NCBI GenBank assembly: GCA_964473105.1
Contig: CAYYNQ010000105.1
Span: 1-64,000, forward strand
From: CAYYNQ01 sp964473105
GTDB lineage: Bacteria; Sumerlaeota; Sumerlaeia; MVZB01
Direction: 5' to 3'
Length of the DNA stretch: 64,000 nt
The position numbers and the translations under genes are program-made. A model generated the notes under the pieces. It saw nothing but the letters and a program-made list of their open reading frames with translations, was not told the DNA's origin and did not search any database. This document shows, piece after piece, positions 36,107 through 43,989 of this stretch. Each line of letters starts with the position of its first letter. Positions within the stretch are counted from its first letter, which is position 1.

Positions 36107-37693
36107 TCAGCGGTTATGGTTATGGCTCGCCGTTATGACATCATCATCGAGTGCGGGCATTGCCAGATATTGCGATGACATTGATGTTTTGTTGACAATA
36201 TTGATTGAAGAAGGCTCCAGGGAGTTGATGAAGGGCTTGGGATAAATCCCCATCCAGAATGCCAGCACGCAGAGGACAATTAGAGTAAGGGCTTCGCGTA
36301 GATTCAGGTCATTGAGCACCTTGTTTTCCTCGCGTTTCAACTCGCCAAAGAACGTTTTCTGCATCATCCTCAGCATGTAGCATGCCGCCAAGATCACACC
36401 GCTTGTCGCGCATGCCGCCCAGAGCCAGTTTGTCTTGTATGTCCCGATCAGGATCATAAATTCCCCAACAAAACCGTTCAGCCCGGGTAGGCCCACCGAT
36501 GACAGTACCATGATCATTGTCAGAGTGGCATAGATCTTCATGTTGTGTGCCAAACCGCCGAACTGTGACATCTCACGGGTATGGCGGCGTTCGTAGATAT
36601 ACCCGACGCACAGGAACAGCCCGCCGGTTGAAATTCCATGGGCAATCATCTGCAGTGATGCACCGGTGACCGATTCCACCTGAAACGCAAAAATACCCAA
36701 GACGATGAACCCCATATGGCTTACCGAACTGTAGGCGACCAGTCGTTTCATGTCGGACTGTGCCAGCGCCGTTAATGCGCCGTATATGATTGCGATGATG
36801 GATAATACTGCCAGCACAGGTGCAGCGAGAACGGCTTGGTCGGGAAACAGAGGAATGGCAAATCGCAGTAGGCCGTAGACCCCGGTTTTTAGCAGAACGC
36901 CGGCCAGAATCACGGACCCGGCCGTCGGAGCTTCGGTGTGTGCATCGGGCAACCAAGTGTGCAGTGGAAAGAGCGGGATCTTGATGCAGAAAGCCAGAAG
37001 GAATCCCAGAAACAGGTACATTTTCATCTCGGGACGGATATAGGGAGCGACCTCATTGATCAGAACGCCGATATTGAATGTTCCATAACCGATGTGGGCC
37101 TCGGCCTGAAAGTAAAGCGCGATGATGGCAATCAGCATGAGGACCGAACCGGCCATGGTATATAGGAAGAATTTCATCGTGGCATACAACCGATTTCCCG
37201 AACCGAAGATGCCGATCAGGAAGTAAAGCGGGACAAGCATTAATTCCCAGAAGATATAGAAAAGAATCAAGTCTAGGGCAAGAAACGTCCCAATAATTCC
37301 GGTCTGCAGTAGCAGGAGAAAAAAATAAAACTCCTTCTGCCGTTTGTCGATCGCGGTCCATGACGCCATTACCGACAGGACCATGAGCACGTTGGTCAAA
37401 AGAACCAGTGTCCCGGACAACCCATCAAGACCCAGCAGGAGATGGATATTAAATGACTCGATCCAGGGAATGTCGACACCTGCGGTGAACTTTCCGGGAG
37501 AGTTGATTATTCCCCCGATGAATCGACAGGAGATCAATGCGGTTAGGACGGTTGAAAGCAGTGCGAGTTTACGCGATATGAGGTCCTTCTTGCCTGATGG
37601 AAACACTGCTATGAGGACAGCAAAGAACAGCGGCAGTGTCGTCATCAGTAACAAAGGTCGGAAGGGGAGGCTGTCGAGATTTGAAAAATCCAT
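36107..37693 (-). CDS. nuoM: NADH-quinone oxidoreductase subunit M
   Basis: Antiporter-like proton-pumping subunit of complex I. 528 residues with about 14 helices. Conserved charged and proline-bearing segments include LFYIFWELMLVPLYFLIG (TM5 Glu), FLLAFCIKIPLFPLHTWLPD (TM7 Lys, TM8 loop), HTEAPTAGSVILAGVLLKTG and SVSHMGFIVLG. Start 37693 lies 43 bases after nuoL and is the last gene of the nuo operon. The longer frame to 37768 would overlap nuoL. It converges on frdD, 176 bases away. Confidence 0.95.
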   Translation of the reverse strand: MDFSNLDSLPFRPLLLMTTLPLFFAVLIAVFPSGKKDLISRKLALLSTVLTALISCRFIGGIINSPGKFTAGVDIPWIESFNIHLLLGLDGLSGTLVLLTNVLMVLSVMASWTAIDKRQKEFYFFLLLLQTGIIGTFLALDLILFYIFWELMLVPLYFLIGIFGSGNRLYATMKFFLYTMAGSVLMLIAIIALYFQAEAHIGYGTFNIGVLINEVAPYIRPEMKMYLFLGFLLAFCIKIPLFPLHTWLPDAHTEAPTAGSVILAGVLLKTGVYGLLRFAIPLFPDQAVLAAPVLAVLSIIAIIYGALTALAQSDMKRLVAYSSVSHMGFIVLGIFAFQVESVTGASLQMIAHGISTGGLFLCVGYIYERRHTREMSQFGGLAHNMKIYATLTMIMVLSSVGLPGLNGFVGEFMILIGTYKTNWLWAACATSGVILAACYMLRMMQKTFFGELKREENKVLNDLNLREALTLIVLCVLAFWMGIYPKPFINSLEPSSINIVNKTSMSSQYLAMPALDDDVITASHNHNR

Positions 37694-37736
37694 GAGTATT
37701 ATTTCTTTCGTTCTGAAAATTCCTTTCTTGACCGAT

Positions 37737-39728
37737 CTAACCCGAACAGTAGATGGCAATAAACACAATCAGATTAACCCCAATCAGGATGGCCAGGGCA
37801 TAGGCCTGAACCTGACCGTTCTGAAGCCCACGTATCATACGGCTGCCAACCCTTGCAAGCCCGGCGAAGAGATGCAGGATTCCATCGATGATGTGTTTGT
37901 CGAACCAGGTTGCGAGACATGCAATCACCTCAAGCGTTCCTCCCACGAAAATCAGATAGAAATCGTCCCAATACCACTTGTTATAACTAAAACGGAAAAA
38001 TGGACCAGCAGCGCGTGCAACTCGTTCTCCGCCGGCCGGCCCCTGCAGGAGGTAAAGTTTGCGTGCGAACCAGATACCGCCGATCACGATGATCGTCGAG
38101 AGGGTCATCAGTATCCATTCAAGAACGAGGGAGTGTTCCCCCACGTGCTTGATGTCATCGGTGGCTATTTTGTAATATTCAGCGGTTTGCTGTGCACTCT
38201 CCACCACCGGGTGGAGGAACGTGCCAATCGTCCCGTAATCGGCATGACTGCCGAACGTATGTAGTATTCCGGCCGGCAGATTGATGTAACCCGCAATCAC
38301 GGTGCCCGCCGCGAGGATGATCAGAGGAACGGTCATAGTCCAGTGAGATTCATGTATGTGTGATTTTGTTTGTTTATCGAGCCGGGACTCACCATGGAAT
38401 GTCAGGTAATAGACGCGGAATGTATAGAATGCGGTCATGGCTGCCGTCAAGATACCGGCGATCCACAAAACCTTGCCGAGCGCAAGATCTGAGCTGAAGG
38501 TCTTCCAGAGGATCTCATCCTTGGAAAAGAAACCAGCCAGCAGCGGAACTCCCGCGAGCCCGAGGCATCCTGTCAAGAACGTCCAGTGCGTTCTGGGCAT
38601 CCACTGCTTTAGGCCACCCAACCTGAATATATCCTGCTGGTGATGTGCCGCGTGGATCACACTGCCGGCTCCAAGGAAAAGACATGCCTTGAAGAATGCG
38701 TGTGTAAAGACGTGGAATATCGCAGCGATAAACGCACCACAGCCGCAAGCCAGGAACATGTAGCCAAGCTGGCTGCATGTTGAGTATGCAAGAACCTTCT
38801 TGATATCACGTTGGGTGAGAGCGATGGTTCCGGATACGAAGGCTGTTGCGCAGCCGACAACGGCGACGATGGCCAGTGTGGTCGGCGCAAGTGCAAATAC
38901 GGCTGACATGCGGACCATCAGATAAACCCCGGCAGTGACCATTGTGGCCGCATGAATCAACGCCGAGACGGGGGTCGGTCCGGCCATTGCGTCGGGAAGC
39001 CACACGAACAGTGGGATTTGCGCGCTTTTTCCGCAGCAGCCAACGAAAAGCATCAGCGTGAGGACCGTGACGAAAATGGTTCCGTAGGCCAACAGATCAT
39101 TCTGACCCAATTTCGTGATGATCTCTTGGATGTTCAGTGTGCCCGCTGCGTGGAAGATCATAAACATGGCGATCAGGAATCCGAAATCACCGATGCGGTT
39201 GACCACGAATGCCTTTTTGCCGGCTTCAGGTGCGCCTCGCAGCGACATATAATATCCAATGAGGAGGTAAGAACAGAGTCCGACGCCCTCCCAGCCGACA
39301 AAAATCAGCGGGAGACTATCGCCGAGGACGAGGATCAGCATGCTGAAATCAAACAGACAAAGATAGGCGAAGAATCGGTTGTATCCCGGATCGCCCTTCA
39401 TGTAACCAACAGAATAGAGAAAGACGAGTGTCGAGACCAGAGTTACGAAAAACAGCATCAGTGTTGTCAACTGATCGACGTGGAAACCGACCGAGACGTT
39501 CAGGCCGCCGACGGCAATCCATTCCCAAAGGTCGACCTGGATGGGTAACACCAGTGCCCCACCAATTGCGGCTAGAAAGAGGATCGTGCTAATCACAGCG
39601 GAGGCTCCCATGCAGACCACCGCCAGCCAGCCCCCGCCGTTTCCGAGCCACTTCCCGAACAGTCCATTGAGCAAGAAGCCCACAAATGGCAGCAAGGGTA
39701 TCAGGATGATTAACAGGTTCCAGTCCAT
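37737..39728 (-). CDS. nuoL: NADH-quinone oxidoreductase subunit L
   Basis: Distal proton-pumping subunit of complex I. 663 residues. The N-terminal MDWNLLIILIPLLPFVGFLLNG, DSLPLIFVGWEGVGLCSYLLIG (TM5 Glu), PLFVWLPDAMAGPTPVSALIHAAT (TM8/9 Lys and His) and YSTCSQLGYMFLACG are characteristic. The C-terminal amphipathic lateral helix and final TM (AYALAILIGVNLIVFI) are present. AAGGGAAG lies before ATG 39728. In this operon nuoL follows nuoN rather than preceding nuoM-nuoN. Confidence 0.96.
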   Translation of the reverse strand: MDWNLLIILIPLLPFVGFLLNGLFGKWLGNGGGWLAVVCMGASAVISTILFLAAIGGALVLPIQVDLWEWIAVGGLNVSVGFHVDQLTTLMLFFVTLVSTLVFLYSVGYMKGDPGYNRFFAYLCLFDFSMLILVLGDSLPLIFVGWEGVGLCSYLLIGYYMSLRGAPEAGKKAFVVNRIGDFGFLIAMFMIFHAAGTLNIQEIITKLGQNDLLAYGTIFVTVLTLMLFVGCCGKSAQIPLFVWLPDAMAGPTPVSALIHAATMVTAGVYLMVRMSAVFALAPTTLAIVAVVGCATAFVSGTIALTQRDIKKVLAYSTCSQLGYMFLACGCGAFIAAIFHVFTHAFFKACLFLGAGSVIHAAHHQQDIFRLGGLKQWMPRTHWTFLTGCLGLAGVPLLAGFFSKDEILWKTFSSDLALGKVLWIAGILTAAMTAFYTFRVYYLTFHGESRLDKQTKSHIHESHWTMTVPLIILAAGTVIAGYINLPAGILHTFGSHADYGTIGTFLHPVVESAQQTAEYYKIATDDIKHVGEHSLVLEWILMTLSTIIVIGGIWFARKLYLLQGPAGGERVARAAGPFFRFSYNKWYWDDFYLIFVGGTLEVIACLATWFDKHIIDGILHLFAGLARVGSRMIRGLQNGQVQAYALAILIGVNLIVFIAIYCSG

Positions 39729-39759
39729 TGAGTCTTCCCTTTAAGCTCCTTTCGTTCCC

Positions 39760-41244
39760 CTATGGGTGTCTGATAAACAGGAATGTGGATGGAAAAATCG
39801 CAAAAAACAACAGACAGATAGCCACGGCGCCGAGGGCAACCATATTTTGCATGTTCATGTAGCCTTTGGCTGGTCGTTCTGTGGCGGAGGGCTGCATGTA
39901 CATATTGACGATAATACGGAGATAATAATAAACGCCGGCGATGGAGGACAGTACACCAATGACTGCTAGGACAAAGTGTTCGCCGGCAACCGCGACCGAG
40001 AACAGTTCGACCTTGCCAAAGAACCCGACCGTCAATGGAAATCCGAGCAGTGAGAGCATGGACAGGGTCATGACAAAGGCAAGCATCGAAGAGCGCCGGC
40101 TCAGCCCGGCATAACGGTTGATCTCCTTCTCCCCGTCCTCGCCGATCGTTGCGGCAACACCGAAGGCAAGCAGTGTCATGACGGTATAGGCCATCAGGTA
40201 ATAGGCAAGTGCCTCACGTGCCTCGGCGAGTAGGCCATAGTTTTTCAGCACGACGATCATCGGGATCAGCATGTATCCACTGTGTGCAATCGAGGAATAG
40301 GCAAGCATTCTCTTGAAGTGGGGCTGGACCACAGCGCCGATGTTCCCGACGAGCATGCTGAGGACAGCCACAGTGTAGAGTGCGGCCCAGATGCCGTCGG
40401 GCAGGTCATTCCAGAACGTGATCAGGTCGATAAAATGGTATAATGCGACGAATCCGGCGACCTTTGCAACGGATGCGATGGCTGCGGCGATGGGGGTGGC
40501 GGCTCCGTCATAGACATCAGGTGCATACATGTGGAACGGCGCGAGCGTCAGTTTGAAGGCGAACCCTACCAGGACCAGAGCAATTCCGATTATGAGGAAC
40601 TTTTCGTTTATAACCTGGTCGTTAACAAAGACATATTCGATTTGGTTGTAATGCAGTGCGCCGGTCGACCCGAATATGAACGCGATGCCTAAAAGCAGGA
40701 AGGCGGCCGCGACCGATCCCAACAGGAAATACTTGAAGGCGGCCTCAGTCGAACGCAGGTTGCGTTTTTCCAGTCCGGCCAAGACATAAAGGGTAATGGA
40801 CAGGACCTCGATGTTCAGGAAGAGAGTCAACAGCTCGGAGGAAGCCGCCAGCGCCATCATCGACATGATTGCCAGCGTCAGCAGGCCATAATACTCCCCG
40901 TGCGGGATCGCTTTGTCTACCAGGTAGCGGGGTGATATGAGGAACAGGAAAAGGCCACCTGCCAGAATGACCAGCTGCGACAAAAAGACTAGGTAATGAT
41001 TGACATAGAGAACGCCGAAATAAGCAGTGCTGGCATCCTTTCCGGGATCGTGGCCCTGTGTGATCAGAATGACAAAGGCCAGACAGATCCCGGAAATTCC
41101 GAACACTGGCAGGGTTCCCCGCTGGCTGCGTGGCAGTAGAATATCGGCCAACAGTGTTACCAGCCCTGTAACGATCAGTACGAGCAACGGTAGCGTTTCG
41201 ATAAGCGATCGGGTGATTCCGGGGATGAGTTCGGCGTAGTTCAA
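39760..41244 (-). CDS. nuoN: NADH-quinone oxidoreductase subunit N
   Basis: Third antiporter-like subunit. 494 residues with about 14 helices; EVLSITLYVLAGL carries the TM5 Glu, FKLTLAPFHMYAPDVYDGAATP the TM7 Lys region, and YSSIAHSGYML a conserved pump motif. It lies between nuoK (13 bases upstream) and nuoL (31 bases downstream), giving the order K-N-L-M instead of the common K-L-M-N. Confidence 0.95.
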   Translation of the reverse strand: MNYAELIPGITRSLIETLPLLVLIVTGLVTLLADILLPRSQRGTLPVFGISGICLAFVILITQGHDPGKDASTAYFGVLYVNHYLVFLSQLVILAGGLFLFLISPRYLVDKAIPHGEYYGLLTLAIMSMMALAASSELLTLFLNIEVLSITLYVLAGLEKRNLRSTEAAFKYFLLGSVAAAFLLLGIAFIFGSTGALHYNQIEYVFVNDQVINEKFLIIGIALVLVGFAFKLTLAPFHMYAPDVYDGAATPIAAAIASVAKVAGFVALYHFIDLITFWNDLPDGIWAALYTVAVLSMLVGNIGAVVQPHFKRMLAYSSIAHSGYMLIPMIVVLKNYGLLAEAREALAYYLMAYTVMTLLAFGVAATIGEDGEKEINRYAGLSRRSSMLAFVMTLSMLSLLGFPLTVGFFGKVELFSVAVAGEHFVLAVIGVLSSIAGVYYYLRIIVNMYMQPSATERPAKGYMNMQNMVALGAVAICLLFFAIFPSTFLFIRHP

Positions 41245-41257
41245 TTCTTACCTTCCG

Positions 41258-41563
41258 TCAGCCGTGCAGCACGTTCAGCTGGTCGGCTTCGATATTGTTC
41301 CGGTCATTAAAAATTTTAATAAAGAGCGCCAGACCCACGGCAGCTTCCGCAGCAGCGATCGTGATCACGAACAGGAAAACTGCAACGCCTTCGGGTTTAC
41401 CAAGGCTCTGTGCAAACGTTATGAACGCCAGGTTTGCAGCATTAAACATCAGCTCCACGCACATGAAGATCGTGATGGCATTTTGTTTCCAGAGGATCCC
41501 CAAGACGCCAATCGAAAAGATTGCCACTGAAAGAACCAGGTTTCCGGAGATCATCAGTTCCAT
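41258..41563 (-). CDS. nuoK: NADH-quinone oxidoreductase subunit K
   Basis: 101 residues, three transmembrane helices, with the conserved membrane glutamates in FMCVELMFNAANLAF and IAAAEAAVGLAL. It is homologous to MrpC and forms part of the proton path next to NuoJ. Start 41563 gives MELMISGNLVLSVAIFSIG, aligning with the normal NuoK N-terminus; the TTG start at 41596 would add 11 atypical residues. Confidence 0.94.
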   Translation of the reverse strand: MELMISGNLVLSVAIFSIGVLGILWKQNAITIFMCVELMFNAANLAFITFAQSLGKPEGVAVFLFVITIAAAEAAVGLALFIKIFNDRNNIEADQLNVLHG

Positions 41564-41605
41564 GTCTTTATATTTCTTCGTGACAGGTTCCGCCAAGATA
41601 TCCCG

Positions 41606-42184
41606 TCAGGAATTGTCCCCCTTCGTGGCGAATGTTTCTGTGGCTTTACGACTGTGCAGGTCCTCGTCGTCGGCACCCTGAATCAGGTGGCGACGTGCCA
41701 GTACGATTGCACCCACAACAGCGATTAACAGAAGTACCGATGTCATTTCAAATGCATAGACATAATCGCCGATCAGTCGGAATCCTACTGTCTCGGCATC
41801 GGTCCCGATAAAATTAACGGTTGTATCCCGTTCCCCAGAGGCTATCGTTCCGATGATGGCCATGATCTGCCCGATAAAGGCGAGCGCGAACATCAGGCCA
41901 AGCATACGCACAGCCCGATTCCCGCTTGTCGGCTTGTTCTGGCTGTTGAGGTTTAAAAGCATGATCACAAAAATGAACAGGACCATGATTGCGCCGGCAT
42001 AGACGATGATCTGGAACGCAGCCGCCAATTCCGCATTCATCAGGATAAACTGACCGGCAATGGCAACCATTGTCAGGACCAGGTAAAGTGCGTTGTAGAG
42101 CGGGTGTGGTGCAAGCACGACCATCAATGCAGAGAATAGCGCCAGCACAAACAGTGCGCCGTAGATGATTTCAATAATCAGCAT
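41606..42184 (-). CDS. nuoJ: NADH-quinone oxidoreductase subunit J
   Basis: 192 residues with five hydrophobic helices. NALYLVLTMVAIAGQFILMNAELAAAFQIIVYAGAIMVLFIF is the classic NuoJ TM2-TM3 region (split here by description, positions about 31-72), containing the conserved YAGAI[MV]VLF motif. The tail is charged. It lies 82 bases after nuoI and 43 before nuoK on the minus strand. Confidence 0.94.
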   Translation of the reverse strand: MLIIEIIYGALFVLALFSALMVVLAPHPLYNALYLVLTMVAIAGQFILMNAELAAAFQIIVYAGAIMVLFIFVIMLLNLNSQNKPTSGNRAVRMLGLMFALAFIGQIMAIIGTIASGERDTTVNFIGTDAETVGFRLIGDYVYAFEMTSVLLLIAVVGAIVLARRHLIQGADDEDLHSRKATETFATKGDNS

Positions 42185-42266
42185 GCCCGTCCCCCTCCAG
42201 CTGGATCCCGGGGTTGAACCGTGATGGTACGAGCGTCCGGATGGGCGTGATTTTGCGTCCTTCGGG

Positions 42267-42734
42267 TCATAACGGTGTATTCACCTTCAGGTCGGGCGGT
42301 ATTCCAAAACCTGCCTCAACCGGGTCCAGCATCTCATCCTTGTTACAGACAAATTCCGACCGACTCTGTTTGGCCAGCTCATAATCGTCGCCCATCACGA
42401 TCGCATCTTCGGGACAAGCCTCCTCACAGAATCCGCACCAGATACAGCGTAACTGGTGGATCTGATAGACAGGTGCATAACGTTCACCCGCTGATACGGG
42501 TTTGTCGGCATCATTTTCCTCAGCCTCGAGGTAGATCGCCTCCGAGGGACAGACTGCGGCACAAAGCGCACATCCAACACAACGCTCAAGCCCGTTTTCG
42601 TAACGCTGGAGTTTGTGCCTGCCACGGAACCAGCCCAGCTTCTCCTTCTTGACCTCGGGATAATCGATACAAAAAGAGGGCCGGAAGATATGTTTGAAAG
42701 TCACGGCAAAACCTTTGATGAAATCAACCAGCAT
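42267..42734 (-). CDS. nuoI: NADH-quinone oxidoreductase subunit I
   Basis: 155-residue ferredoxin-like subunit carrying clusters N6a and N6b. The two CxxCxxCxxxCP motifs are CVGCALCAAVCP and CIWCGFCEEACP, both complete. The N-terminal amphipathic segment (GFAVTFKHIFRP) and YEVKKEK-like loop (DYPEVKKEK) are standard. It overlaps the end of nuoH by 11 bases. Confidence 0.95.
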   Translation of the reverse strand: MLVDFIKGFAVTFKHIFRPSFCIDYPEVKKEKLGWFRGRHKLQRYENGLERCVGCALCAAVCPSEAIYLEAEENDADKPVSAGERYAPVYQIHQLRCIWCGFCEEACPEDAIVMGDDYELAKQSRSEFVCNKDEMLDPVEAGFGIPPDLKVNTPL

Positions 42735-43989
42735 GGGCCAGGAACCTCCGTTTCTTCAGGGTTAGGAACGTTTCATAGATGATGATCTGAAGCAGACCGC
42801 CGGTGAACAATGCCCACGTCATCATGGTTCCCGTCGGCTCGGTGAGGATGTCGGCACGATTTGCGCCATCGGCCGATGGCCAGAACGCGATGATCCCGGA
42901 TGTGATGAACAAATTAACCAGAGCAACGGGAAACATTATCTTCCAGCCCCAGTCCATCAACTGGTCATAACGCAGGCGCGGCCAAGTGCCACGGATGAAG
43001 ATCATGAATGAAATCAGGGCCAGAATTTTGACACTGAACCAGAAAATCCCGGCCAGCACGGTACCGACGTGTGCGACCGAGATGCTGTCTGTGATATGGA
43101 TTGGGCTGTTCATGAGACCGGCCATGAACGCAGGCGCCGGGAGGGGGCTGTGATACCCCCCGAGGAACAATGTCGTCAGAATTGCAGAGAAAGTGAACAT
43201 GTTCATATATTCGGCCTGAAAGAACAGGGCAAATTTCATTGAGCTGTATTCTGTGTGGAACCCGGCGCCCAACTCTGATTCACCCTCGGGGAGGTCAAAC
43301 GGTAGACGGTTTGTCTCGGCAAAACCCGCGGCCAGGAAAAGCAAGAATCCGACCGGCTGTTTCCAAATATGCCAGCTCCAGAATCCATCATTCTGTTGAC
43401 CAATAATTTGGCGCAGTTCGAAGGTCCCGGCGATCAGTAGAACCCCTACCATGGAAAGGCCGAGGGCTATCTCATAACTCAGCATCTGGGCACTGGATCG
43501 GATGCCACCGAGTAATGAATACTTGCTGTTGCTGGCCCAGCCGGCCAATACTATGCCGTAAACGCCGATCCCGGTCACGGCCATGTAAAACAGGATCCCG
43601 ATTTTCAGGTCAGTGATACCCAGGTTGACGATATAGTCATTGCCATACAGGTTGATTCCAAGTGCCGGTCCGATTGGCACGATGGCAAGGACGAGGATGG
43701 CTGGCCCAACGGTTAGCAGCGGAGCCAGCGTGTGCAGTGTCTTCTCGACGATGCTCGGCTTGACGTCTTCCTTCAGGAATAGTTTCCCTCCGTCGACAAG
43801 TGTCTGCAGGATACCCCAAGGTCCCACGCGATTGGGGCCCGGCCGTTGTTGCATCCATGCGATCAGCTTGCGCTCGAGTAACACAAACATGGGTACGACA
43901 AGCAGCATTGCGTGGAAAATCACGAAGATCTTGACACCTGCGATGATTGTTTCGACGAGGACGCGGTTTTGAAAGAGGTTCTCGAGCAT
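42724..43989 (-). CDS. nuoH: NADH-quinone oxidoreductase subunit H
   Basis: 421-residue membrane subunit that forms much of the quinone tunnel. LLERKLIAWMQQRPGPNRVGPWG and FAETNRLPFDLPEGESELGAGFHTEYS (conserved loop Glu and Arg residues; about positions 37-60 and 195-221) identify it. It is longer than E. coli NuoH (about 325), mainly through extra hydrophobic segments near the C-terminus (ALFTGGLLQIIIYETFL). Its ATG overlaps the nuoG stop (TGATG), indicating coupling. Confidence 0.93.
   Translation of the reverse strand: MLENLFQNRVLVETIIAGVKIFVIFHAMLLVVPMFVLLERKLIAWMQQRPGPNRVGPWGILQTLVDGGKLFLKEDVKPSIVEKTLHTLAPLLTVGPAILVLAIVPIGPALGINLYGNDYIVNLGITDLKIGILFYMAVTGIGVYGIVLAGWASNSKYSLLGGIRSSAQMLSYEIALGLSMVGVLLIAGTFELRQIIGQQNDGFWSWHIWKQPVGFLLFLAAGFAETNRLPFDLPEGESELGAGFHTEYSSMKFALFFQAEYMNMFTFSAILTTLFLGGYHSPLPAPAFMAGLMNSPIHITDSISVAHVGTVLAGIFWFSVKILALISFMIFIRGTWPRLRYDQLMDWGWKIMFPVALVNLFITSGIIAFWPSADGANRADILTEPTGTMMTWALFTGGLLQIIIYETFLTLKKRRFLAHAG

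Noticed and set aside
37344..38264. 306-codon plus-strand frame
   Set aside because: Lies antisense to nuoM/nuoL, which have unmistakable motifs; its translation has no recognisable domain. It is a product of codon bias in the real genes.
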